A DNA stretch of 64,000 nucleotides, from the NCBI RefSeq assembly GCF_011762485.1, contig NZ_JAAKGI010000014.1, positions 1 to 64,000 on the forward strand, read 5' to 3'. Below the pieces are notes generated by a model, which was given only the letters and a program-made list of their open reading frames with translations, did not search any database and was not told the origin of the DNA. Of this stretch, positions 1 to 6,781 are shown one piece after another (position 1 is the stretch's first letter; each line of letters begins with the position of its first letter). The translations under genes and the position numbers were made by a program. Source of the DNA: Yeosuana marina. Its GTDB lineage: Bacteria; Bacteroidota; Bacteroidia; Flavobacteriales; Flavobacteriaceae.

Positions 1-1
1 A

Positions 2-101
2 AAACTGCTTTTAAACGTCGATAGAAATTGTGCTCTGGTACGCGAACACTTAACTGAAAATTGTTGAATAATTTCTCTTGATAATCTTTCTTGCCTTGCA
101 T
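2..101 (-). mobile_element. IS1182-type transposase, N-terminal fragment cut by window edge
   Basis: Reading the minus strand from the ATG at 101 gives about 33 residues containing KKDYQEKLFNNFQLSVRVPE and then HNFYRRLKAV, the usual start of IS1182-family (DDE) transposases. The frame is still open at the left edge, so most of the gene lies outside the window. The element's left end should fall between about 102 and 155, just before the first attC-like site. It reads away from the cassette array. Recognition rests on a short but characteristic N-terminal motif. Confidence 0.75.
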
Positions 102-154
102 TCCTAAAAATAAGAACTTTCATGCAAATCTTAAAATTTTAAACTATATTTGAG

Positions 155-298
155 TGTTGTGCAACAGGCACACCGTATAAAAATAATGCTTAGTTTAGTG
201 CTTAATCAAGGGTTAGTGCGTTTTGCTAGCTTCTGATTTTCCTTCGGAAAATCCTCGCACACAAAACCGCACTATTCTTATACAATCACGTTAGCAAC
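155..298 (+). repeat. attC-like site A
   Basis: Large imperfect inverted repeat. An outer arm around 173-183 (CGTATAAAAATA) pairs with TATTCTTATAC around 273-283, and an inner hairpin GATTTTC-CTTCG-GAAAATC lies near 235-253. The 3' end reads CACGTTAGCAAC, where GTT is the presumed R' core. Nearly identical copies lie at 1816, 4470 and 5222. Confidence 0.65.
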
Positions 299-316
299 AA
301 GCAAAACTTAACGCAG

Positions 317-808
317 ATGAAAACTGAATTCAAAGAAGAACAGAAATTTACTCAATGGTGGCTTTGGTTGATTTTAATTTCAATTGGAATTTTACCAATA
401 TTCGGAATTTACAAACAACTGATTTTAGGAGAACAATCTGGAGATAAGCCAATGTCTGACCTTGGATTAATAATATTTTCGGTGTTCGTTTTCGCGTTAA
501 TCGGACTTTTCCTTATTATGAAATTAAAAACCTCGATTGACAAAAATGGAATTCAAATGGATTTCTTCCCTTTTACGAAAAAGAGAGTTGAATGGACTGA
601 AATAAAAAACACAAAAGTTGTGAATTATGGATTTGTTGGCGGTTGGGGAATCCGACTTTGGACAAAATACGGAACAGTTTACAATATGAAAGGAAATAAT
701 GGACTTGCGATAGAATTGAAAAATGGAAAAAAATTTCTAATCGGAACTCAAAAAGAAACTGAATTGAATAATGTTGTGAAAAAAATGCCAGTTGCTAACA
801 ATGTATAA
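317..808 (+). CDS. Hypothetical membrane protein with PH-like soluble domain (cassette 1)
   Basis: A 163-residue protein of unknown function. Two hydrophobic segments (about residues 14-35 and 50-68) are followed by a soluble half beginning KTSIDKNGIQMDFFPF and containing GGWGIRLW and a run ending AIELKNGKKFLIGTQ. That pattern resembles bacterial PH-like (bPH) domains of small membrane proteins, but the match is only by eye. The ATG lies 26 bp after the GTT core of site A. The last codons (V-A-N-N-V-stop) run into site B, so the stop codon lies inside the recombination-site repeat, as often seen in integron cassettes. Confidence 0.6.
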   Translation: MKTEFKEEQKFTQWWLWLILISIGILPIFGIYKQLILGEQSGDKPMSDLGLIIFSVFVFALIGLFLIMKLKTSIDKNGIQMDFFPFTKKRVEWTEIKNTKVVNYGFVGGWGIRLWTKYGTVYNMKGNNGLAIELKNGKKFLIGTQKETELNNVVKKMPVANNV

Positions 809-927
809 CCGCAATTACGGCGGATTCGACTACGTCCGAATCCACTCGGAATTGCTAAAGTCTGTGCCAAACCGAAAATTATTAACTTTAAATCCGTAAC
901 TGACGGTTATACGAAACCGTTGTAAGC
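791..927 (+). repeat. attC-like site B (divergent sequence, same architecture)
   Basis: The site opens with GTTGCTAAC, the reverse complement of the cassette 1 start, and closes with CCGTTGTAAGC. Inner arms GTATAACCG (near 803) and CGGTTATAC (near 904) pair. The central sequence is unrelated to site A, so the conserved features are the fold and the AAC/GTT ends rather than primary sequence, as in true attC sites. Confidence 0.6.
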
Positions 928-955
928 AAGCTAAAAACTCGAACAAACATCAAAA

Positions 956-1810
956 TTGGAACAATTACTTTCAGAAGAGGATATTAAAGAAATTCTATCT
1001 AATAATAGAGAAAATCCTGTTTTTAAATACTATGGCTTTCGTTTAATGTCGACGGACAAACATTCATTTAAAGAGGTTATTGCTATTTCGGACAAACATA
1101 ATCTGATTTTAATAAAAGGAAATGAAGATACAGGAAACGAGCATATTCGAGAAAGACATAATTTTTGGTCTACTAAAAAATATATAGTTCCTGATGATAA
1201 TGGTGGTTTAAGATTTCAAAACCAAAGTAGATTTCCAATGGGAGTTGCACCAATCAACTATCTGAAAATAGCTGATGAAATTTACTCAACAGAAAATCTG
1301 ATTGAAAACAATTCTCACCCAATGGCAGAAAAGTTTGATTTGTATATTGGAGAATATTTATTTGACAAGCCTAAAAAAGAAAAAGTTAAGCTTCTACTTT
1401 ATAAAGGAACTAAAATCGTTCATTCACTTTTTTTAGCAAGAGATTCATATAATCAGAAAAGAGCAAAAAAATTTCCGTTTGCAAGAGGAAAAGTCAAATT
1501 CAAAACAAAAAAAGGAATAGAAGAAACTTTTATTCCATATTACGATGTGACAACCAAACTTCGTTATGGAATTTCGATTGAAAAATATCCTTCAGAGGAT
1601 ATGGAACATATTTATTTGCTAATTTTCAATCCTAAAGATTATTCAGGTCATAATTTCATTAAACTTTTGGAAAGAAAACTAACATATTTTCAAACAAAAA
1701 AACACGAGGAAGTTACATATCAATTTAATGATTTAAGTGAGGTTGAAAGATATATAATGGATATAGATTACGGAATAGAAAACGGATATTTGAAATTTGG
1801 AGAACAATAA
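956..1810 (+). CDS. Hypothetical protein, possible barnase/EndoU-like nuclease (cassette 2)
   Basis: A 284-residue protein that fills cassette 2. No ATG is available upstream, so the TTG at 956 is used as start, 38 bp after the GTT of site B. The next in-frame ATG is at 1046. Residues about 50-75 contain KGNEDTGNEHIRERHNFW, which resembles the G-x-x-HI-x-x-RH signature of phage-associated barnase-EndoU-ColicinE5/D-RelE (PBECR-type) nuclease domains. This is a pattern match by eye only. No signal peptide or membrane segment is seen. No antitoxin partner is visible in the same cassette. Confidence 0.5.
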   Translation: MEQLLSEEDIKEILSNNRENPVFKYYGFRLMSTDKHSFKEVIAISDKHNLILIKGNEDTGNEHIRERHNFWSTKKYIVPDDNGGLRFQNQSRFPMGVAPINYLKIADEIYSTENLIENNSHPMAEKFDLYIGEYLFDKPKKEKVKLLLYKGTKIVHSLFLARDSYNQKRAKKFPFARGKVKFKTKKGIEETFIPYYDVTTKLRYGISIEKYPSEDMEHIYLLIFNPKDYSGHNFIKLLERKLTYFQTKKHEEVTYQFNDLSEVERYIMDIDYGIENGYLKFGEQ

Positions 1811-1815
1811 AGCCA

Positions 1816-1953
1816 GCTTACAACACCGTATAAAAATAATGCGTAGTTTAGTGCTTAATCAAAGGTTAGTGCAGTTTTGCTAGCTTCTGATTTTCCTTCG
1901 GAAAATCCTCGCACACAAAACAGCACTATTCTTATATAATCACGTTGTGGTTA
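1816..1953 (+). repeat. attC-like site C
   Basis: Near-identical to site A over its full length, with the GATTTTC-CTTCG-GAAAATC core hairpin. It opens with GCTTACAAC (complement of the cassette 2 start) and closes with CACGTTGTGGTTA. The ends differ from sites A, F and G while the body is conserved. Confidence 0.65.
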
Positions 1954-1963
1954 ATTTGAAAAA

Positions 1964-2311
1964 ATGACAATAGAAGAACTAAAATCGAATATAAAATGGT
2001 GGGAATCTAAAAGATGGATTTATAATGTCGCTGTTGGACTTTTCGGAATTTTTGCTATTTATGATGGACTTTCAAGAGGAGAATACTTTTGGACTTTAGA
2101 CGACACAATCGGAATTATAGTTTGGGGAATTGGAGCAAATATTTTTTACTCATTAGGAATCTTATTAGAATTATTTGATTGGTATTATCTGAAAAATAAA
2201 GTCGGAATTAAAAAACTGCGAATAATATTCTTCATAATCGGACTTTTATTTAGTTGCTTCTGGACTTTATGGTGTGGTTGGCTCTACTTTGCAAAACCTT
2301 ATTTATGGTAA
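1964..2311 (+). CDS. Hypothetical four-helix membrane protein (cassette 3, first gene)
   Basis: A 115-residue protein with about four hydrophobic helices (near residues 18-35, 47-68, 82-97 and 98-112) and an amphipathic, charged N-terminus (TIEELKSNIKWWESKRW). I do not recognise the family. The ATG is 20 bp after the GTT of site C. The stop TAA (2309-2311) overlaps the start of the next gene (ATG 2305-2307), so cassette 3 carries two translationally coupled genes, which is uncommon for cassettes. Confidence 0.55.
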   Translation: MTIEELKSNIKWWESKRWIYNVAVGLFGIFAIYDGLSRGEYFWTLDDTIGIIVWGIGANIFYSLGILLELFDWYYLKNKVGIKKLRIIFFIIGLLFSCFWTLWCGWLYFAKPYLW

Positions 2312-2736
2312 AAAAAATCATTTTTCTATTTGTGATTTTGACAATAATCAGCTGCAAAAAAGAAAAAGTTGATGGAATCATTATTGGCGACACTTTGCTT
2401 GTTCATCAATCTTTGTCGGAAAACATAAAAATGGAAAGTTTGATTAACCACGCTCTGAAAAAAGATAAAAACGCAATCATTGGAATAAAAAAATTTCCGA
2501 ATGGTGGAGCAGCAAGTTCTTATGATTTGGGTTACGTTTTAACCCAAATAATTTATCGAATTGGTGAAAACGAATTTGCAAATATTTTAAGAGAAATACC
2601 AAAATCGGAACTAAATGGATTTGAAGGACTAATAGCTGTTGGACTTGAATATGGAGACAATGACTACGATGGAAAAATGGACAATAAAAGAATGGAAACG
2701 GAATTTCCAAAACTAACTAAAATACTGAATGAGTAA
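2305..2736 (+). CDS. Hypothetical lipoprotein (cassette 3, second gene)
   Basis: A 143-residue protein starting MVKKIIFLFVILTIISCKKEK, a signal peptide with lipobox IISC and Cys at residue 17. Lys residues follow the Cys. It is therefore likely an envelope lipoprotein. The longer frame opening at 2254 would bury the signal peptide, so the ATG at 2305, which overlaps the upstream stop, is preferred. The mature part has an acidic patch (YGDNDYDGKMDN) that might bind a cation, but no family is recognised. Confidence 0.6.
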   Translation: MVKKIIFLFVILTIISCKKEKVDGIIIGDTLLVHQSLSENIKMESLINHALKKDKNAIIGIKKFPNGGAASSYDLGYVLTQIIYRIGENEFANILREIPKSELNGFEGLIAVGLEYGDNDYDGKMDNKRMETEFPKLTKILNE

Positions 2737-2742
2737 AAAAAC

Positions 2743-2880
2743 TAACCACAACACCGGCTATAGTTCATTGCTTCTGACTTTCCTTTCGGAAAGTCCTCAC
2801 AAATTTGCTATCTCCGGTTTACGGCGGAAAATCATAGCTGATTTTCACGCAACGAAACTATAGCCCAACCGTCAGACTGC
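2743..2880 (+). repeat. attC-like site D
   Basis: The site opens with TAACCACAAC, an exact 10 bp complement of the cassette 3 start (GTTGTGGTTA, 1944-1953). Inner arms GGCTATAGTT (2756-2765) and AACTATAGCC (about 2856-2865) pair perfectly over 10 bp. It closes with CCGTCAGAC, where the usual GTT has become GTC. The centre includes CTTTCCTTTCGGAAAG. Confidence 0.55.
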
Positions 2881-3010
2881 GCAAAAACTTCTTCTTAAAA
2901 ACCATTAATGATTCTTTTTAAATTCGTATCTTAAAGCACTGATAATCAATACTTATTTCTATGGATTTTATTAATGGATTCAACAGAAACCAATTACTAA
3001 TGATGGATTT

Positions 3011-3310
3011 ATGATCTTCTTCGGTCTTTACTATTTTCTAAATCCTTTGATTATTATTTTAACTCAAAAAGCTTGGTTCAAAAATTTTGATCTTCACTAC
3101 GAAATTCAACCTGAAAGAATTATTATTAAATCGGACAAAAGTAAATCTGAACTTGATTATTCTGATTTAAAATCTGTTCAAAAAAGGAAAACATATTTTG
3201 CTTTAAAAACAGATTCAAAACAAGGGATTTATCTTCCAATAAAATTATTAGAACCAACTGAAATTGATATTTTGAACAAACTTAAGCCGTGTATAGCTCA
3301 TTGCGGCTGA
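3011..3310 (+). pseudogene. YcxB-like membrane protein fragment (cassette 4)
   Basis: Ninety-nine residues: a hydrophobic segment (GLYYFLNPLIIIL) followed by KAWFKNFDLHYEI and a beta-rich half, resembling the C-terminal YcxB-like domain of small membrane proteins. The usual N-terminal helix is missing. An upstream ATG at 2961 (MDFINGFNRNQLLMMDL) is in another frame and stops at once, so the gene is probably N-terminally truncated or frameshifted. The 3' end reads straight into site E. Function unknown. Confidence 0.4.
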
Positions 3311-3410
3311 ATTCCTAATCGGAATTCATTGCAATTTGCTATCTTTCGGTTACGGTGGAAAATCCTTGCGGATTTTCACGCAACGAAACCATACACAATC
3401 ACGTTATGCT
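3280..3410 (+). repeat. attC-like site E
   Basis: Arms GTGTATAG (near 3290) and ATACAC (near 3391) and a shared TTTGCTATC...TTTTCACGCAACGAAAC block with site D. It closes with CACGTTATGC (GTT at 3403). The 5' R-box is degenerate and does not complement the start of cassette 4, so cassette 4 may no longer be excisable. Confidence 0.5.
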
Positions 3411-3421
3411 AAAAAAACATT

Positions 3422-4477
3422 GTGCAAACAATAGCAATTCTATATCAAGCCAAACTTCCACCAATTAAAGGTGGAATTCAGAAACCAATGAAACCTGGTG
3501 GTTATTCGGATAGTGGAGCTGACATTGCATATGAATTGGAAAAAAATGGTATCCGAATAGTTACGCCAATCAGTAAACCAAATATTAAAACAGATTTAGA
3601 TTGGGTATTTCCCGATACAAAAAAAGGAATTCAAAATGCGTTGGACAAAGGAGCAAACACTTTTTGGTTAAACACCGTTTTATACAAAAAACACGAAATA
3701 GAAAACTACTTTAACCGAGATTTTAAATTTATCGGACAATTACCAAGTCAAGTTGATATTTACGATGACAAATATTTTACGAATGAACTTTTAAGAAAAA
3801 ATAAAATTCCTATTCCTAAAACGAAATTAATTTCAACAGAAAATTTGACCATTTATACATTGGATATTGATTTTCCAATAGTCGCTAAGCCAATAAGAGG
3901 AAGAGGAAGCCAAGGTGTTTCGCTGATTAGAAATCAAAAAGAATTGGACGACAAGCTAAACAAAATATTCTCGAATAACGAGTATGGAAATACAGTTTAT
4001 GTCGAGCAATTTTTAAATGGACAAGAAATAACTGTTACTGTAATGCCATCTGGTAATTATTTGATTGACAATCAGGAAAAAATTTATAAAAATCCTTGGT
4101 GTCTTCCTGCTGTAAAAAGATTTAACCATAAAGATGGAATAGCACCTTATAACGGAATTGTAGCAGTAATGAAAAACAGTTCAGTTCTCGAAAATAAGGA
4201 GCTAAACTCAAGAAAAATAATTGAAGTTTACAGACAATGTGAAAAAGCGAGTGAATTATTAAATATCAAAGCACCAATACGAATAGATTGTCGTGCGGAC
4301 GAAAATGGAAATTATTTCTTGTTCGATTTAAATATGAAACCCAATATGACAGGACCATCAAGACCTCACAGGCAAAATCAAGATAGTTTGACATTATTGG
4401 CTTCGAGAAAAATTGGATGGAATTATATAGATTTATTGAAAAATATGATTAAACAATCGTGGAAAGCCAGTTGCTAA
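3422..4477 (+). CDS. ATP-grasp ligase, D-Ala-D-Ala ligase-like (cassette 5)
   Basis: A 351-residue cytoplasmic protein of the ATP-grasp fold. The N-terminal part is a pre-ATP-grasp region with a SDSGADIAYELEKNGI segment. The central domain has VAKPIRGRGSQGVSLI (ATP-binding loop) and VYVEQFLNGQEITVTV. The C-terminal part has FLFDLNMKPNMTGPSR, where the Asp/Asn pair normally binds Mg-ATP. Such enzymes join a carboxylate to an amine, as in dipeptide or amino-acid ligation; the substrate is not evident. The start is GTG at 3422, 19 bp after the site E GTT. The stop (TGC TAA) lies in the opening box of site F. It is the largest and most clearly enzymatic cassette gene. Confidence 0.75.
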   Translation: MQTIAILYQAKLPPIKGGIQKPMKPGGYSDSGADIAYELEKNGIRIVTPISKPNIKTDLDWVFPDTKKGIQNALDKGANTFWLNTVLYKKHEIENYFNRDFKFIGQLPSQVDIYDDKYFTNELLRKNKIPIPKTKLISTENLTIYTLDIDFPIVAKPIRGRGSQGVSLIRNQKELDDKLNKIFSNNEYGNTVYVEQFLNGQEITVTVMPSGNYLIDNQEKIYKNPWCLPAVKRFNHKDGIAPYNGIVAVMKNSSVLENKELNSRKIIEVYRQCEKASELLNIKAPIRIDCRADENGNYFLFDLNMKPNMTGPSRPHRQNQDSLTLLASRKIGWNYIDLLKNMIKQSWKASC

Positions 4478-4606
4478 CAAACGTATAAAAATAATGCTTA
4501 GTTTAGTGCTAATCAAAAGTTAGTGCGTTTTGCTAGCTTCTGATTTTCCTTCGGAAAATCCTCGCACACAAAACCGCACTATTCTTATACAATCACGTTG
4601 GGCACC
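4470..4606 (+). repeat. attC-like site F
   Basis: Near-identical in body to sites A, C and G. It opens with GTTGCTAAC and closes with CACGTTGGGC, whose GTTGGGC is the only R' box here that exactly fits the canonical integron GTTRRRY consensus. The cassette 5 start (GTTATGC) is only partly complementary to its end. Confidence 0.65.
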
Positions 4607-4621
4607 AAAATAAAGAACTGA

Positions 4622-5245
4622 ATGCTAAATTTTGATTTTAAAGAAAACTATATTTTAGAAGATGATTTTGTGAAAATGAGTCCTCTAAAAATTGAGCACG
4701 TTGAAAATTTAATTGAAATCGCAAATGAAACTGACATTTGGAAATACTCATTCGTAAAGGGGAACGGAATTGAAAATCTGACTAAATATATACAATCAAC
4801 TATCGACAATCGAAAAGCTGAAAAAGATTATCCCTTTGTCGTTTTTGACAAAATTAAAAATCAATTTGCGGGAAGTACAAGATACTGTGAAATAGTTCCA
4901 AGTTTAAAAGCTATCCGATTAGGGTACACTTGGTACGGAAAAGAATTCAGAGGGACTGGATTAAATAAACATTGTAAATTTTTACTATTTGAATTTGCAT
5001 TTGAAAAAATTGAAGCTGAAAGAATCGGACTTGGAGCCTACATCGAAAATGAAAGAAGTATTAGAGCAATGGAAAGTGTCGGATGTCAAAAAGAAGGAAT
5101 ATTACGTGGAATTTTTCCAGCAACTAATGGAATTGGACGAACTGACGGAATTTTAATGAGCATTCTGAAAAGTGAATGGAATGACAATGTAAAATCTGAA
5201 CTAAAGAAGAAATTGAATAAAATGCCTACACACAAAACCGTATAA
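4622..5245 (+). CDS. GNAT family N-acetyltransferase (cassette 6)
   Basis: A 207-residue protein of the RimJ/RimL-type GNAT family, which transfers acetyl from acetyl-CoA to an amine. The family pattern is visible: KMSPLKIEHVENLIEIA at the N-terminus, LGYTWYGKEFRGTGLNKHCKFLLFEFAFE (beta4 and the acetyl-CoA-binding helix) and IENERSIRAMESVGCQKEGILR at the C-terminal end. GNATs are frequent cargo of integron cassettes. The ATG lies 24 bp after the site F core and the stop lies within site G. The substrate cannot be told from sequence. Confidence 0.85.
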   Translation: MLNFDFKENYILEDDFVKMSPLKIEHVENLIEIANETDIWKYSFVKGNGIENLTKYIQSTIDNRKAEKDYPFVVFDKIKNQFAGSTRYCEIVPSLKAIRLGYTWYGKEFRGTGLNKHCKFLLFEFAFEKIEAERIGLGAYIENERSIRAMESVGCQKEGILRGIFPATNGIGRTDGILMSILKSEWNDNVKSELKKKLNKMPTHKTV

Positions 5246-5365
5246 AAATAATGCTTAGTTTAGTGCTTAATCAAGGGTTAGTGCGTTTTGCTAGCTTCTG
5301 ATTTTCCTTCGGAAAATCCTCGCACATAAAACCGCACTATTCTTATACATAATCGTTGTGCAACA
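5222..5365 (+). repeat. attC-like site G
   Basis: Near-identical in body to sites A, C and F. It opens with TGCCTACAC, an imperfect complement of the cassette 6 start (GTTGGGCA), and closes with CGTTGTGCAAC (GTT at 5355-5357). Confidence 0.6.
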
Positions 5366-5374
5366 GCTAAAAAA

Positions 5375-5509
5375 ATGACGGAAGAGTTAAGAAAGTTCCT
5401 TGAAAAAGAAAAACGGACAGAAGAAAGGAATAAAAAAATATGGAAGATTATAGATAAGATTTACTTACCACTTGCAATACTTGCTTTGATATTATCAATT
5501 ATCCTTTGA
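5375..5509 (+). CDS. Small membrane protein, 44 residues (cassette 7)
   Basis: A 44-codon frame with a highly charged helical N-terminus (MTEELRKFLEKEKRTEERNKK) followed by one hydrophobic helix (IYLPLAILALILSIIL). It starts 18 bp after the site G GTT, the same placement as the other cassette genes, which supports its being real. Its 3' end overlaps the end of the minus-strand frame 5499-5864 by 11 bp. Function unknown. Confidence 0.45.
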   Translation: MTEELRKFLEKEKRTEERNKKIWKIIDKIYLPLAILALILSIIL

Positions 5510-5864
5510 AAATAGAGACTAATAATGCAATAATAGATATTACAATAGCGACAAGTTCTGACCAATAGCTGAAATTCTTATACCAAACAAAATGATTTTC
5601 GGATATGGCATTTCTACCTTTATCAGTTATACCTCAAAAATCAGTTTCTCCTTTGCCGTGCAATCTGAATTTTTTAATATAGTCGTTGTAATGAAGAGCA
5701 CCAATGAGAAGATTGACCGAATCTAAACTATAGTTAGTTTTTCTATGTATGTCTTCAGTACTTAAAGTTTTACCAGCTTCTTGAGTATTTGATGTTGTAA
5801 AACTTTTGTCATTATAGACTTTTAAAAGAAGATTCAATATTTTATGTTTTTTAAGACTTGACAT
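5499..5864 (-). pseudogene. Winged-helix-like small membrane protein with in-frame TGA (cassette 7, reverse strand)
   Basis: From the ATG at 5864 the frame gives 76 residues (MSSLKKHKILNLLLKVYNDK...) with a helix-turn-helix-like stretch (TEDIHRKTNYSLDSVNLLIGALHYNDYIKK). A TGA stop falls at 5634-5636. The same frame then continues without a stop through GITDKGRNAISENHFVWYKN and a clear membrane helix (YWSELVAIVISIIALLVSIFKG) to a TAA at 5499. The sensible downstream peptide suggests one gene of about 121 codons with a nonsense mutation. It is the only cassette gene on the minus strand. Readthrough is not excluded but there is no support for it. Confidence 0.45.
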
Positions 5865-5931
5865 AGAAAGAAAATTTTGACTAAATTAACAAACTAAAGC
5901 GGAAAAACAACACATCGGAGAAAAAAGCCAA

Positions 5932-5971
5932 TTGCACAACAAAGAGCTAAAAAACAAATAGCTTAAGAAGA
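5932..5971 (+). repeat. Terminal attC-like half site H, end of array
   Basis: TTGCACAAC at 5932-5940 is the exact complement of the cassette 7 start (GTTGTGCAA at 5355-5363). A short hairpin AGCTA...TAGCT follows at about 5945-5963. No closing GTT core is seen, so the array appears to end here. Confidence 0.45.
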
Positions 5972-6175
5972 ACAACAATCAATGTGTTTTATTAAAAATA
6001 GTTTTTCTTTTATAAAATCATTATATTAGTATCAAAATACAACAAAAGATCTTATCAAATAAGTTACCTATTCGGTTACCAAGGTGTGAAATAATACGTA
6101 ACTATTTGATTATTAAAAAAGTACATTGGGATATTTCTACCTGTCATCCCGACGAATTTAGAAAATAAAAATATC

Positions 6176-6211
6176 AAAAACACTAATAATTTAATAATTA
6201 TTAGTGTTTTT
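6176..6211. terminator. Terminator-like hairpin
   Basis: AAAAACACTAATAATT and AATTATTAGTGTTTTT form a 16 bp arm pair around a two-base loop region, with A and T tracts on both sides, so it could act in either direction. It separates the cassette array from the tRNA. Confidence 0.6.
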
Positions 6212-6388
6212 ATTTTATTAATATCTCGTCTGATTTTTGCGAATATGAGTAAATAGTTTTTAATAAAATTAGGTTAAGTTTTTACTTCTATACCTTATTA
6301 CTTTGTATAAAATTATAACCCGAATTCATTTTTTATGTTTTAAACTAAATATGTTTCGATTTATGTTTTTTTCTTGAAAATACATTTA

Positions 6389-6396
6389 TATATTTG
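6389..6396 (+). promoter_or_regulatory. Possible Bacteroidota -7 element for tRNA-Arg
   Basis: TATATTTG matches the Bacteroidota TAnnTTTG element about 80 bp upstream of the tRNA. No well-spaced TTTG -33 partner is visible, so the call is tentative. Confidence 0.35.
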
Positions 6397-6476
6397 CAGC
6401 CTTAAAATACGTAAAAGTATTTTTAAATTTTAGTTATAGAATTTAGTCTAATATAGATTATTTTCTACTAATTAAT

Positions 6477-6550
6477 GGTCGCGTAGCTCAGTTGGATAGA
6501 GCATCTGCCTTCTAAGCAGACGGTCACAGGTTCGAATCCTGTCGCGATCA
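6477..6550 (+). tRNA. tRNA-Arg (anticodon TCT)
   Basis: A 74-base cloverleaf. Acceptor arms GGTCGCG and CGCGATC pair with one G-T wobble, A is the discriminator base, the anticodon stem TCTGC/GCAGA closes the loop CTTCTAA (anticodon TCT, reads AGA), and the T arm contains GGTTCGAATCC. CCA is not encoded. Its 3' end is the attachment site of the adjacent integrated element; the tRNA stays intact because the element carries the matching 3' sequence. Confidence 0.97.
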
Positions 6551-6551
6551 C
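6528..6551 (+). repeat. attL core, 24 bp direct repeat within tRNA-Arg
   Basis: The last 24 bases of the tRNA region, from AGG before TTCGAATCC to the C after the discriminator, are repeated exactly at 14709-14732. Sequence diverges on both sides of the repeat. This defines the left boundary of an integrated element inserted at the tRNA 3' end. Confidence 0.92.
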
Positions 6552-6574
6552 TACAGCACCTTTCAAAAAGTGTT

Positions 6575-6610
6575 AAAACCTTGCAAACTATATGATTTGC
6601 AAGGTTTTGT
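6575..6610 (+). terminator. Terminator just after attL
   Basis: AAAACCTTGCAAA and TTTGCAAGGTTTT form a 13 bp perfect stem followed by a T-rich tail. The element supplies this terminator to the tRNA gene, replacing the ancestral one that now sits beyond attR at 14740-14768. Confidence 0.75.
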
Positions 6611-6663
6611 AGTTTTAAGGGAGCAATTTATTTTGATTTGATTTGAGATTAAATGGTTCTAAA

Positions 6664-6702
6664 TCGGTCAACAGTTTAAAAAAATGAAAAAGTGTTGACC
6701 GA
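6664..6702. promoter_or_regulatory. Candidate integrase arm-type sites, left end
   Basis: TCGGTCAACA at 6664-6673 and its inverse TGTTGACCGA at 6693-6702 lie between attL and the integrase. The same decamer appears twice at the right end (14637-14658) and is the kind of short repeat that arm-binding domains of tyrosine integrases recognise. Confidence 0.6.
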
Positions 6703-6781
6703 ATAAGGGGTTAAAATCCTTATATTTAGATAGTTGTATTTGGCTTTCGTCTTAGTAAATGTTTAACTAAAGACGATAATT

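Larger units (their letters stand above)
155..5945 (+). other. Integron-like gene cassette array, seven cassettes
   Basis: Small genes, almost all on the plus strand, alternate with imperfect inverted-repeat sites of about 115-145 bp. If each site is cut between G and TT of its 3' GTT, as in integrons, the cassettes are 291-919, 920-1944, 1945-2871, 2872-3403, 3404-4597, 4598-5355 and 5356 to about 5945. The bases that open a cassette are reverse complementary to the bases that close the same cassette (GTTAGCAAC/GTTGCTAAC; GTTGTAAGC/GCTTACAAC; GTTGTGGTTA/TAACCACAAC; GTTGTGCAA/TTGCACAAC). This is expected if each cassette was once a circle with one folded attC. Cassettes 4-6 match poorly. No integron integrase is present, so this is either a distal part of an integron or an integrase-less cluster. 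Confidence 0.7.
5972..6476. other. Gene-free stretch between cassette array and tRNA-Arg
   Basis: About 500 AT-rich bases without a convincing ORF. It contains GTCATCCCGACGAA near 6143, a fragment of an interspersed repeat of the kind common in flavobacterial genomes; a strong terminator-like hairpin at 6176-6211; and a TATATTTG -7-like element at 6389-6396 that may belong to the tRNA promoter. Confidence 0.6.

Noticed and set aside
155..5365. Repeats as a CRISPR array
   Set aside because: Repeats are ~115-145 bp, imperfect and separated by 0.4-1.1 kb gene-bearing units; no cas genes are present.
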